From Fulvivirga lutea (GTDB lineage: Bacteria; Bacteroidota; Bacteroidia; Cytophagales; Cyclobacteriaceae): a stretch of DNA of 64,000 bases. Every line of letters starts with the position of its first letter. Within the stretch, counting starts at the first letter, position 1. The position numbers and the translations under genes are program-made. The DNA is taken from positions 3,639,488 to 3,703,487 of the forward strand of contig NZ_CP070608.1 of NCBI RefSeq assembly GCF_017068455.1, given 5' to 3'. The notes under the pieces were generated by a model that saw nothing but the letters and a program-made list of their open reading frames with translations, made no database searches and had not been told where the DNA came from. Shown here piece by piece: positions 44,583-53,425 of the stretch.

Positions 44583-44725
44583 GAGCAAAGGGCACGGGGC
44601 TCAGAGTATTTAATCTATTCTTTGCTCTATGCTCTTTGCTCTTTGCTCTTTGCTCTATGCTCTATGCTCTTTGCTCTATGCCCTTTGCTCTTTGCTCTTT
44701 GCTCTTTGCTCTTTGCTCTTTGCTC
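44583..44725. repeat. Heptanucleotide tandem array (TTTGCTC/TATGCTC) with inverted flank
   Basis: Fifteen exact 7-nt units run without gaps from 44621 to 44725. Eleven are TTTGCTC, three TATGCTC and one TATGCCC, so variation is almost confined to the second base. At 44583-44594 GAGCAAAGGGCA is the inverted complement of TGCCCTTTGCTC (44679-44690), so a long-range stem is possible. The array lies between the convergent ends of leuS and a permease gene. It has no spacers and is not a CRISPR. Confidence 0.9.
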
Positions 44726-44733
44726 CATGCAAA

Positions 44734-47142
44734 TTATTCGTATCTCAAAGACTCCACCGGATTTACTTTGGCTGCTTTAAGCGATTGATAGCTTACAGTT
44801 AAATAGGCAATACCAATGGCAACAATTCCACTTATTGCAAAAACCCAATAGCTAATGTCAATCCTAAAGGCAAAGTCATTGAGCCATTGATCCATGGCGT
44901 AATATGCCGGATAGATTGAAAGAACAAAGGCTATGATTACCAATCTTAAGAAGTCTTTTGACATTAGTCCGGTAACTTTCCATACGCTGGCCCCCATCAC
45001 TTTTCTAATTCCAATTTCCTTGGTTCGTTGTTCTGCCATAAACGCTGATAAACCAAACAATCCAAGGCAAGCAATGAAAATGGCCACTATGGTGAACACT
45101 GTAAATACCTGACCAAGACGCTGCTCTGCTCTGAATGCCTCGTCATACTCCTCGTCTAAGAAAGAATATTGTAAAGGCTCGCCATTGGCATACTTATCCC
45201 ATGTGCCTTGAAGAGCATTCAACACATTTTCCGGTTTCTCACCTGAATATCTTAAATAAAGTGTATTGGCCTCTTTGGTTAGTAATAGAATCAATGGCCT
45301 TACATTAATTTTTAAATTCTCAAAACTAAAATCTTCAGTAACCCCTATCACCTCCATTTCAGTGGGCTCATCGAAATTGAAGTTGATGATTTTTGATTCC
45401 AAGGGATTTTCCCAACCAAACATTTTAACGGCTGCTTGATTTACAACCACTACCGCAGTATCAGCCGGAAAGTCTTCTGAGAAATATCTCCCTTCAACCA
45501 TTTTAAAGCCTAAAGTTTTAGGATGATCATAATCTGAAAAATGAGTTGCCGCCAGATAATCCTGATCAGAGGTTGTTGTCTTAAAAACAGTATTATTAGT
45601 TGTACCAGGATAAGTATTATTAGAAAAGCTTGCACCCATTACAAAAGAATTAGTGACCAATTCATTTTTAAACGCCTGAACATCATTCTCTAAACGACTT
45701 ACATCTTCGATAATTAAAATGTGCTCTTTATCGATACCTAAGTTTTTGTTTTGAATAAATGCAAGCTGTTGAAAAACTATGGCTGTACAAATGATCAGCA
45801 CAATAGATATCCAAAACTGGAATGTTACTAGTACACTTCTCACTGCACCGGATTTCATTCCTGCTCTCAGCTTTCCTTTGAGTACTTCTGTTATTTTAAA
45901 ACTAGTTAAGTAAAAGGCCGGATAGCTGCCTGCGAGAATACCTACAATAAGAATCAGACCTAAAAAAGTGAACAAAATTGTAGGTTCTAAAATACCTACA
46001 AACGTAAGAGACTTACCAGCCAAAGAATTGAAAGAAGGTAGTAACAAGTAAACCACTAATAGAGAAATAAGTCCTGCAAACACAGAATATATCATAGACT
46101 CGGCTAAGAATTGAGCAATAAGCGTTTGTCTTAGAGATCCCAATGTTTTTCTCAATCCTACTTCTTTGGCTCGTCCGGCAGATCTGGCCGTTGTAAGGTT
46201 CATAAAATTAATACATGCAAGCAGGATTATGAAAAGGCCAATTCCTGTCATGATATAGATATAAGAAATATCTCCAGTTGGTGTTGGTTCATCTTCAAAA
46301 TCAGAGTACAAATGAATGTCGTTTAAAGGAAAGCTGAAATACTCGTAAATACCACCCTCTTCTCTAAACTCCTCTAAAGATTTACCCACAAATTGCTGCA
46401 TTATCGGAGTAACATTACGCGCCATAATTGGCTCTAATTTTTCATCAACAGCTTTTGGATCTCCGCCTGGTCTTAGCACATAGTATGTCAATAATGTATT
46501 ATTCAACCAGTTACTATTGTTCAACCAGGGAATTGACCGCATAGACAGAATCACATCAAAATTGAAATGTGAATCAGGTCTGGAATTCTCCATGATACCA
46601 GTCACTTTATATTCACCCTTATTATTACCAATATTCATGATCTGATCCAGAGCCGCTGTTTCGCTACCAAAATATTTAATGGCCAGGTCTGAGGATAGAA
46701 CCATTGTATTAGGCTCAACTAGAGCAGTCTGCGGGTTACCATGCAGCATCTTAAAACTGAATACACTAAAGAAGTTGGAGTCAGCTGCGTAAACATTTTC
46801 TTCATTAAAGGCCAAAGTACCATTTCTAAAGATCCACTCGCCCATGTCGCGTACACGTACTGATTCTTCTACTTCAGGAATCTCATCTATCAACGCCTGA
46901 GCTAAAGGAGGACATGAATTAGTAGTATAGATTTCTTGCTCAGATAATTTACCGTGTAAACTAATTCGATAAATACTGTCCACTTTTTCGTTGAATTTTT
47001 CAAAATTCAGTTCATCATAAATATATAATGAAATGAACAAGGCACCGGCCATTCCTACAGAAAGACCTAAGATGTTAATAATAGAAAAGAATTTCTGTTT
47101 CTGGATGTTGCGCAGGGCAACTTTAAAATAGTTTTTAAGCAT
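44734..47142 (-). CDS. MacB-like ABC transporter permease (FtsX family)
   Basis: This 802-residue permease starts MLKNYFKVALRNIQKQKFFS and has helix 1 (about 20-42), a MacB periplasmic domain (about 43-285), three helices (about 288-410), a second leading helix (about 435-455), a second periplasmic domain and a last FtsX unit (about 685-795) with QRTKEIGIRKVMGASVWKV coupling sequence. It is a close paralogue of the next gene (47217-49586). It probably works with the ATPase at 49751 and the adaptor at 50480 in export from the periplasm or membrane; the substrate is unknown. Confidence 0.92.
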   Translation of the reverse strand: MLKNYFKVALRNIQKQKFFSIINILGLSVGMAGALFISLYIYDELNFEKFNEKVDSIYRISLHGKLSEQEIYTTNSCPPLAQALIDEIPEVEESVRVRDMGEWIFRNGTLAFNEENVYAADSNFFSVFSFKMLHGNPQTALVEPNTMVLSSDLAIKYFGSETAALDQIMNIGNNKGEYKVTGIMENSRPDSHFNFDVILSMRSIPWLNNSNWLNNTLLTYYVLRPGGDPKAVDEKLEPIMARNVTPIMQQFVGKSLEEFREEGGIYEYFSFPLNDIHLYSDFEDEPTPTGDISYIYIMTGIGLFIILLACINFMNLTTARSAGRAKEVGLRKTLGSLRQTLIAQFLAESMIYSVFAGLISLLVVYLLLPSFNSLAGKSLTFVGILEPTILFTFLGLILIVGILAGSYPAFYLTSFKITEVLKGKLRAGMKSGAVRSVLVTFQFWISIVLIICTAIVFQQLAFIQNKNLGIDKEHILIIEDVSRLENDVQAFKNELVTNSFVMGASFSNNTYPGTTNNTVFKTTTSDQDYLAATHFSDYDHPKTLGFKMVEGRYFSEDFPADTAVVVVNQAAVKMFGWENPLESKIINFNFDEPTEMEVIGVTEDFSFENLKINVRPLILLLTKEANTLYLRYSGEKPENVLNALQGTWDKYANGEPLQYSFLDEEYDEAFRAEQRLGQVFTVFTIVAIFIACLGLFGLSAFMAEQRTKEIGIRKVMGASVWKVTGLMSKDFLRLVIIAFVLSIYPAYYAMDQWLNDFAFRIDISYWVFAISGIVAIGIAYLTVSYQSLKAAKVNPVESLRYE

Positions 47143-47173
47143 GACCTTGAAAGTGTTGTTGTTTGATATTGTA

Positions 47174-47208
47174 TGAGACTGTAATTATGACCAAATGTTA
47201 CAGTCTCA
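47174..47208. other. Perfect inverted repeat between the two permease genes
   Basis: TGAGACTGTAA (47174-47184) and TTACAGTCTCA (47198-47208) form an 11-bp stem with a 13-nt loop in the 74-bp gap. A T-rich stretch follows it only on the plus strand, where no gene ends, so it may be an operator or an mRNA-stabilising hairpin rather than a terminator for the minus-strand genes. Confidence 0.6.
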
Positions 47209-47216
47209 CGTATTTT

Positions 47217-49586
47217 TTATTCATTCCTTAACGAGTTAACAGGATTAGATGCTGCTGCACTATACACCTTTGTTCCCACGGTTAGGGTAGAAATTAATAA
47301 GAATACTAAGCCTGATGTTAAGAATACGAAAGCTCCTAACTCAACATGATACGCCCAGATAGAGCTCATTAATCCACCAATCATGAAGTAACTGATAGTT
47401 GAGCTAATCACTATAGCAATTAGCATGATGATGAAAAACTGTTTGTTTAATTTCAGCACCACACTACTAACGGACGCACCCAATACTTTACGTACAGCCA
47501 CTTCTTTAAGCTTTTTAAGAATATGTAATGAAACAAGTGTAAATAATCCTGATACAGATAGTATCGTGGCAACTAAGCCTAAAAAGGTAAACATTGTTAC
47601 AATGTTTTTATTCACATTATTGGCACTGGTAACTTCAAGATTAATATACTCGCCAGTATACAACCTATCCGGAAATATTTCTTTCCATTTTGCTTCCAAA
47701 TATTCATTCACTTCAACCACTTCAGATGGTCTTGTATTTACTGTCAAAAATCTGTAATCCTCTTTTGCAGACATTCTTAAAATCATCGGTTCTAATGGAT
47801 TCCATAACGATCTTGTATATACATCATCAATCACACCTACTACGAACAATTGAACAGTATCTGCCCAAACTAATCGTTTGCCAATTGGGTTATCCCATTT
47901 AAAGCGCTTCACAAGTTCTTTTGTAACCAGAATCGATTCTTTTATGTCCGTTTCACTATCCTTTACAAAATTTCTACCTTCTGCCAGTCTGATATTCATA
48001 GTTTCGAGATAGTTCTCATCTACTTTTAAAATATCTACCTCCTCCTGATGATCTTCAAATCTAATTGGATCATTTCTGTAGGCTTCAAATAATTGATCTT
48101 GTGATCCTGTCGTGGAAATAATTCTGCCATCATTTACAGCAGCATTTTTATAGACTTCATATTCATCGTAGTTATCAAAGGCAACGTGAATGATACCGTC
48201 ACCTTTATAGCCCATATCAAACTCTTTCTGATACTTGGCATTTTGTATGAATGATATACTTGCGATAATAGCCAGTAAAGCGATGATCAATTGACCGGTA
48301 AGTAACACCTTTGTAAACGGGCTTGTACCACCAAATTTCTGGGTGCCTTTTAGAATTGTAACCGGCTCAAACTTACTAATGTAAAATGCGGGGTAACTAC
48401 CAGCGAGTAATCCTGTTAAAACAAGCATTCCACCTAAAAATCCAAATAACCCCAGATTTTCAGAATACACTAATTGTAAATCAAACTCCCATAATTGAGC
48501 GTAAGCCGGCACTAATAATTCAGCTATAATTACTCCAAGTATTAATGAAATAAAGCATAGCACAAGGCTTTCGAGCATAAATTGCCTTATCAATTGAAGC
48601 CTTATACCACCCATCACTTTCCTAAGACCAATCTCTTTTAATCGAGAGCCAGCCATAGCAATACTTGTATTCGTAAAATTAAAGCAAGCCAATAAAAGAA
48701 GCAGTCCGGCCATTATAGCTGGTGCAATTACAGCCATAGGATGCATGGCCTGCCAGGTCCAGCCACTCACATCATCAGAGGAAGCTCTGGATGCCATACC
48801 CACCAAAGGATCTAAATAAAAATTAGTTATCTGAAAATCTTCTCTTGCCTCATTTTGGAGCGAGATGTATTCATTTAATTGATTTTCAATGGCCGGAATT
48901 CTTGAATTATCAGTTAAAAGCGCGAAAGTTGTAGTCCAACGCGTCCAATCATCTTTTTTTCTTTCAGGGTCTGTGAGGTAATAGTTTTCGAAGGAAGCAA
49001 AGGCCTCTACTCCACCAAAACTTGAGTTTTGCGGCTTCTTTTTAAAGATACCTGCTACTTTATAGTCACGAACACCACTATCTAAAACTTGCGTAACTAC
49101 TTTGCCTAGAGGATCTTCATCTCCAAAATACTTTTGAGCTAACTCATCACTGATGACAATATTGGCATTTTCAGTGATATCCAATTGACCCTGAGCTCGC
49201 TCAAAAGTAAATATTTCAAAAAATGAAGGTTCAGTAAAAACTATATTGGTGTTAAATAGCTCATCTTCTATTCTAAACTTCTCATTAGGATTGATATAAT
49301 TGGCTACTTTATCAAAATCAGAAACATTTTCTGCAGCCAAGGCACCGAGGGGTCTAGGAATGATGCCGTGTTTGGTAATTCTACCTTGAAAATTCCTAAG
49401 ACTATTGAGCCTGTAAATATTCTCTTTGTTAGTGTGCTCTACATCAAAGCTCGCATCATAGTCATAATTGAGATATGCGACAATGCAGCACGCTATTGAG
49501 ATGGCTAAACCAAGTACATTAATAGTTACGAATGTCTTTTTTTTCCAAAGACTCCGGAAGGTGAGTTTGAGGTAATTCTTAATCAT
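47217..49586 (-). CDS. MacB-like ABC transporter permease (FtsX family), second
   Basis: A 789-residue permease of the same layout as its downstream neighbour: MIKNYLKLTFRSLWKKKTFV start, helix 1 (about 20-40), MacB domain, three helices (about 280-400), second leading helix (about 425-445), second periplasmic domain and terminal FtsX helices (about 665-785) with KEVAVRKVLGASVSSV. It is separated from the ATPase gene upstream by a terminator, so it is probably a separate transcription unit that includes the next permease. Confidence 0.92.
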   Translation of the reverse strand: MIKNYLKLTFRSLWKKKTFVTINVLGLAISIACCIVAYLNYDYDASFDVEHTNKENIYRLNSLRNFQGRITKHGIIPRPLGALAAENVSDFDKVANYINPNEKFRIEDELFNTNIVFTEPSFFEIFTFERAQGQLDITENANIVISDELAQKYFGDEDPLGKVVTQVLDSGVRDYKVAGIFKKKPQNSSFGGVEAFASFENYYLTDPERKKDDWTRWTTTFALLTDNSRIPAIENQLNEYISLQNEAREDFQITNFYLDPLVGMASRASSDDVSGWTWQAMHPMAVIAPAIMAGLLLLLACFNFTNTSIAMAGSRLKEIGLRKVMGGIRLQLIRQFMLESLVLCFISLILGVIIAELLVPAYAQLWEFDLQLVYSENLGLFGFLGGMLVLTGLLAGSYPAFYISKFEPVTILKGTQKFGGTSPFTKVLLTGQLIIALLAIIASISFIQNAKYQKEFDMGYKGDGIIHVAFDNYDEYEVYKNAAVNDGRIISTTGSQDQLFEAYRNDPIRFEDHQEEVDILKVDENYLETMNIRLAEGRNFVKDSETDIKESILVTKELVKRFKWDNPIGKRLVWADTVQLFVVGVIDDVYTRSLWNPLEPMILRMSAKEDYRFLTVNTRPSEVVEVNEYLEAKWKEIFPDRLYTGEYINLEVTSANNVNKNIVTMFTFLGLVATILSVSGLFTLVSLHILKKLKEVAVRKVLGASVSSVVLKLNKQFFIIMLIAIVISSTISYFMIGGLMSSIWAYHVELGAFVFLTSGLVFLLISTLTVGTKVYSAAASNPVNSLRNE

Positions 49587-49701
49587 GGGTTGTTGTTTTG
49601 AGTTTTTGACCTTTTTCCATTAGATGCACTTTTTAAGAAAAGGTTGCACCTAAAGTTGATTTTTTTTGCAAGTTACCTTGCATTGCATAGTACCTTACGA
49701 C

Positions 49702-49730
49702 AAAAAATCCCGATGGGTTGCATCGGGATT
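49702..49730 (-). terminator. Terminator after the ABC ATPase gene
   Basis: AATCCCGATG (49706-49715) and CATCGGGATT (49721-49730) form a perfect 10-bp stem with a 5-nt loop; on the minus strand a run of six T follows. It is 20 bp beyond the ATPase stop and is a strong rho-independent terminator. Confidence 0.92.
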
Positions 49731-49750
49731 CAATTTTATTTACAGTTCAC

Positions 49751-50440
49751 TTAAATATGAAACTGCTCTTTGATGTTCTCAGTTACTACTTTACCATCGA
49801 ATAAGTTAATCACTCTGTGTGCATAATTTGCATCGTAAGGTGAGTGTGTAACCATGATGATCGTTGTTCCTTCCTCATTTAATTCAGCTAAAAGCTTCAT
49901 TACCTCTTCACCATTCGCTGAATCTAAGTTACCAGTAGGCTCATCGGCTAATATTACTCTTGGCTTGGCAACAATAGCTCTGGCTATGGCCACTCTTTGC
50001 TGCTGACCACCTGAAAGCTGCTGCGGAAAGTGGTTTCTTCTGTGCATGATGTTCATACGCTCTAAAACCTCCTCCACTCTTTGCTTTCTTTCAGCAGAAG
50101 GTACTTTCAAGTATAATAATGGTAGCTCTACGTTTTCAAATACAGTTAGTTCATCAATTAAGTTAAAGCTCTGGAAAACGAATCCGATAGATCCTTTTCT
50201 TAACTGAGCTCTTTGTCTTTCAGAATAATTAGATACTTCATGCTCACCAAAGTGGTATTCACCGTCTGTTGGGTTATCCAACAAACCAAGAATATTCAAT
50301 AAGGTAGATTTTCCACATCCAGATGGACCCATGATCGCTACAAACTCCCCTTCTTTTATCTCGATGTTTATACTGTTTAGCGCTGTTGTTTCTACTTCAT
50401 CAGTAGTGTAAACCTTTTGTAAGTTTTTGATTTTAATCAT
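49751..50440 (-). CDS. ABC transporter ATP-binding protein (MacB/LolD type)
   Basis: A 229-residue ATPase with Walker A GPSGCGKST (38-46), Q-loop FQSFNL (about 89-94), signature LSGGQ (142-146), Walker B VILADEPTGNLD (162-173) and H-loop THSPYDA (about 197-203). The sequence matches the LolD/MacB clade that partners FtsX permeases. It is co-transcribed with the adaptor gene upstream (39-bp gap) and should power the permeases at 44734-49586. Confidence 0.95.
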   Translation of the reverse strand: MIKIKNLQKVYTTDEVETTALNSINIEIKEGEFVAIMGPSGCGKSTLLNILGLLDNPTDGEYHFGEHEVSNYSERQRAQLRKGSIGFVFQSFNLIDELTVFENVELPLLYLKVPSAERKQRVEEVLERMNIMHRRNHFPQQLSGGQQQRVAIARAIVAKPRVILADEPTGNLDSANGEEVMKLLAELNEEGTTIIMVTHSPYDANYAHRVINLFDGKVVTENIKEQFHI

Positions 50441-50479
50441 TTCAGTAATGTTTAGTTCTTGTTTAAGTTTTGACCTTTT

Positions 50480-51730
50480 TTATTGTAATACGAGTACCTC
50501 GTTATCTCCAAAGTTGTCGTACGATGAAGTAATTACTCTCTCTCCCGGATCTAACCCATCTAATACTTCAAAGTGTTCAGTGTTCTTTCTACCCAGTCTT
50601 ATGTCTCTCTTCTCTGCTTTTGCTCCTGAATCATCAACCACAAACACCCAGTTGCCGCCTGTATCTTTATAGAAACCACCCACTGGCAACAATAGCTCCT
50701 CAGAAGATTGCCCTAGCTCTATTCTCAATCTGAGCGATTGACCTCTTCTAATTCCTTCAGGGGCTTCTCCTAAAAATTGCATATCTACCTGAAACCTACC
50801 GTTATTGATATTAGGATAAATATAAGTAATCTCTAATTCATAGTCTCCACCAGCAAAACTGGTTGTAGCTTTCAATCCTGTTGATATTCTAGGTAAATAC
50901 AACTCATCTATCTGAGCGCTTACCTTATAACTGCCTACTTTATCAACCTGCCCTACTCTCTGTCCCGGATTCACCGTTTGCCCTTCATACATCTGAGGGG
51001 CAGTTAACAATCCATCTATTGGCGATTTAATTGTTAGGTTATCCAAAATTTGAGCAACACCTGTTAGACTAGTCATCATACGTCTTTCTGACTCGTTTAG
51101 TTGTACTAACTGTGTTACCCTGGATAAAGAGTCATTCTTATAACTCTTATAAGTAATTTCCTTTCTCTTAAGATTGTATTCGTAATTAGCTTTAGTTTGC
51201 TCGTAATCCTGTTTAGAAATAAGCTCCTTCTCATAAAGTGCCTTTTGTCTTTTATATTGTGGTTCTAATATCTCGAGCTGGTTCTCAATTAAAGCTAGTG
51301 TTTGTTGCTGTTGCAAATCATTCTGCTCCAATTGCAAACGGGTTTGCCTTAAACGGTTAATACTCTCATTCAAAGAAGCCTCTTGGCTTAACACGCTTAG
51401 TTCTCTATTTAAATTGGAGAGTTCCATTATCACATCCCCCTTTTTCAGCATAGCTCCACTTTCTTTGTAAACCTTTTTAATCTGTCCGCCTTCTATGGCA
51501 TCAAGGTAAAAAGTGACACTTGGTTCTACCGTTCCGGTTTGAGGTATAAATTCCTGAAATACTCCTCTCTTCACTTCAGCGATCGTAATTTTTTCTTTTT
51601 CAACATTTAATTTCGATCTCCTGTCCGCAAACAGTAGTTGGTAAGCAACAAATACTACCAGTAGAGTAGCGCCTCCAATAGTAGAGATTCGCTTAACCGT
51701 CCATTTCTTCTTTTTGATTTTCTTATCCAT
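50480..51730 (-). CDS. HlyD/MacA-type periplasmic adaptor subunit
   Basis: This 416-residue membrane-fusion protein has a cytoplasmic basic start, one helix (about 15-32), a lipoyl half-motif (VEPSVTFYLDAIEGGQIKKVYKESGAMLKKGDVIMELSN), a long coiled coil (about 105-215), the second lipoyl half (LTIKSPIDGLLTAPQMYEGQTVNPG) and a C-terminal barrel domain with LRIELGQSSEELLLPVGGFYKD. It links the inner-membrane ABC pump to an outer-membrane channel, none of which is encoded here. A candidate sigma-54 promoter lies upstream. Confidence 0.92.
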   Translation of the reverse strand: MDKKIKKKKWTVKRISTIGGATLLVVFVAYQLLFADRRSKLNVEKEKITIAEVKRGVFQEFIPQTGTVEPSVTFYLDAIEGGQIKKVYKESGAMLKKGDVIMELSNLNRELSVLSQEASLNESINRLRQTRLQLEQNDLQQQQTLALIENQLEILEPQYKRQKALYEKELISKQDYEQTKANYEYNLKRKEITYKSYKNDSLSRVTQLVQLNESERRMMTSLTGVAQILDNLTIKSPIDGLLTAPQMYEGQTVNPGQRVGQVDKVGSYKVSAQIDELYLPRISTGLKATTSFAGGDYELEITYIYPNINNGRFQVDMQFLGEAPEGIRRGQSLRLRIELGQSSEELLLPVGGFYKDTGGNWVFVVDDSGAKAEKRDIRLGRKNTEHFEVLDGLDPGERVITSSYDNFGDNEVLVLQ

Positions 51731-51769
51731 GCAATTTGTAGTCGCGTATTTTATGTGGTTAGTGGAATG

Positions 51770-51784
51770 CCAACAAGTGTGCCA
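51770..51784 (-). promoter_or_regulatory. Candidate sigma-54 promoter of the adaptor-ATPase operon
   Basis: On the minus strand TGGCAC (51784-51779), N5, TTGG (51773-51770) matches the -24/-12 consensus TGGCAC-N5-TTGC except for the last base. It lies 40 bp before the adaptor start codon and faces away from the NtrC-like regulator gene. Confidence 0.5.
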
Positions 51785-51814
51785 AATGTAATTTTATCGA
51801 TAATTGGGCATTTT

Positions 51815-51879
51815 CGAACATGTCAGAGTCCGATACCGTTCATTGATGAACGAAACTGTCCGTATGCGAACATTTCAGA
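51815..51879. promoter_or_regulatory. Possible enhancer (UAS) with palindrome and direct repeats
   Basis: CGAACATGTCAGA (51815-51827) and CGAACATTTCAGA (51867-51879) match at 12 of 13 bases and are 52 bp apart, about five helix turns. Between them lies a perfect palindrome, CGTTCATTGATGAACG (51837-51852). The block is 31-95 bp upstream of the candidate -24 box, suitable for an NtrC-type activator. Confidence 0.5.
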
Positions 51880-52027
51880 AAAGTTATCGTATACTTGCCT
51901 AATCTCATTAACAACAATATGTACCACTCAATCCTTTTTTTGGGCTTCTACTCTCATATAGAACCATTTAAGAACAATTCGGTATCAACTTTGATATTAA
52001 GCGAGTACATATCCATAAAACTCAACT

Positions 52028-53425
52028 ATGACTGAAAAAAATACGAAATCTGGGAAGATTCTGATAGTAGATGACAACGAAGACTTACTAAAAGCAGCGA
52101 AGATATTTTTAAAGCGGCACTTTGCACTGGTAGATCTCGAAAAGAACCCTGAAGCCATTCCTTCACTCATTAATAATGAAAATTACGATGTGATTCTGTT
52201 GGATATGAATTTCACAAAGGATGTGAGTAGTGGAAAAGAGGGGTATTACTGGCTGGAGCAAATTTTAGAAATGGATCCTTCAGCTGTAGTTGTACTTATA
52301 ACAGCTTATGGCGATGTGCAAATGGCTGTCAAGGCTATTAAGGCCGGAGCCACTGATTTTGTATTAAAGCCATGGGAGAATGAAAAACTTCTCGCCACTT
52401 TATACTCAGCCATGAGATTGCGAGAATCTAAGCTGGAAATTGAAGATTTAAGATCCAAGCAGAAGGAGATAAACCTTCAGATCAACAATAAGTACGATAA
52501 CATCATCGGCCAAAGCCCAGCTATTAGAAAAACATTTGAGACGATCGATCGTGTAGCGGTTACTGACGCCAATGTGTTGATTCTTGGGGAAAACGGGACA
52601 GGTAAAGAAATGGTAGCACGTGCCATTCATAATAATTCACCAAGGAGAGATAAAGTTTTTGTGAATGTTGATTTAGGCTCAGTAAGTGAAACCCTTTTTG
52701 AAAGTGAGCTATTCGGCCATAAAAAAGGCGCTTTTACAGATGCTAAAGAAGATCGGGCTGGTAGGTTTGAAATTGCCAATGGCGGAACGCTCTTCCTTGA
52801 TGAAATTGGGAATTTAAGTATGCCTTTACAGGCTAAATTATTGGCAGTTCTGCAAAATAGGAAGGTAAGCAGAGTGGGTTCGAATAAAGAAATTAACATT
52901 GACATTCGATTACTTTGTGCTACTAACATGCCATTGTATGATATGGTAAAGGAGAATAAGTTTAGACAAGACTTACTCTATAGAATCAATACTATTGAAA
53001 TTGAACTGCCTTCTTTAAGAAACAGGTTAGAGGACATTCCTCTATTAGCCAATCATTTTTTGGATCACTACAATAAGAAGTACTCCAAAAGTGTGAGCAA
53101 AATTAGTGAAGGAGCCCTTTCCAGAATGCAAAAGCATCATTGGCCTGGTAACGTTCGTGAGCTGCAACACTCTCTTGAACGAGCAGTGATTATGAGCAAT
53201 TCGCAAGTGCTACAGCCTGAGGATTTCAACTTTACCAATCAGGGACAGCCATCGAATAATGATGCAGAAAATGTGATGCTCGATCAGTTTAAATTGGAGG
53301 AGGTAGAGAAAATATTGATTAGAAAAGTATTGAAGAAGTATAATGGCAATATTACTCAGGCTGCTTCTGAACTTGGGCTTACACGATCGTCACTCTATAG
53401 AAGATTAGAGAAATATGGTCTTTAA
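52028..53425 (+). CDS. NtrC-like sigma-54-dependent response regulator
   Basis: This 465-residue regulator has a receiver domain (about 10-125; IVDDNEDLLKAAK, phospho-acceptor D59 in ILLDMN), an AAA+ domain (about 155-385) with Walker A GENGTGKE, Walker B LFLDEIGN and arginine-rich HWPGNVRELQHSLERA, and a Fis-type HTH (NITQAASELGLTRSSLYRRL). The loop that contacts sigma-54 reads GAFTDA instead of GAFTGA. It is divergent from the adaptor operon and overlaps the histidine kinase gene, its likely partner. Confidence 0.95.
   Translation: MTEKNTKSGKILIVDDNEDLLKAAKIFLKRHFALVDLEKNPEAIPSLINNENYDVILLDMNFTKDVSSGKEGYYWLEQILEMDPSAVVVLITAYGDVQMAVKAIKAGATDFVLKPWENEKLLATLYSAMRLRESKLEIEDLRSKQKEINLQINNKYDNIIGQSPAIRKTFETIDRVAVTDANVLILGENGTGKEMVARAIHNNSPRRDKVFVNVDLGSVSETLFESELFGHKKGAFTDAKEDRAGRFEIANGGTLFLDEIGNLSMPLQAKLLAVLQNRKVSRVGSNKEINIDIRLLCATNMPLYDMVKENKFRQDLLYRINTIEIELPSLRNRLEDIPLLANHFLDHYNKKYSKSVSKISEGALSRMQKHHWPGNVRELQHSLERAVIMSNSQVLQPEDFNFTNQGQPSNNDAENVMLDQFKLEEVEKILIRKVLKKYNGNITQAASELGLTRSSLYRRLEKYGL

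Noticed and set aside
44621-44725. Tandem repeats considered as a CRISPR array
   Set aside because: Units are 7 nt, contiguous, with no unique spacers and no cas genes nearby.
47174-47208. Hairpin considered as terminator of the 47217-49586 permease gene
   Set aside because: The T-rich tract lies on the plus-strand side; on the minus strand no T run follows, so it is listed only as an inverted repeat.
47425-47757. 110-residue plus-strand frame inside the second permease gene
   Set aside because: It is antisense to conserved FtsX helices and has no own promoter or start context.
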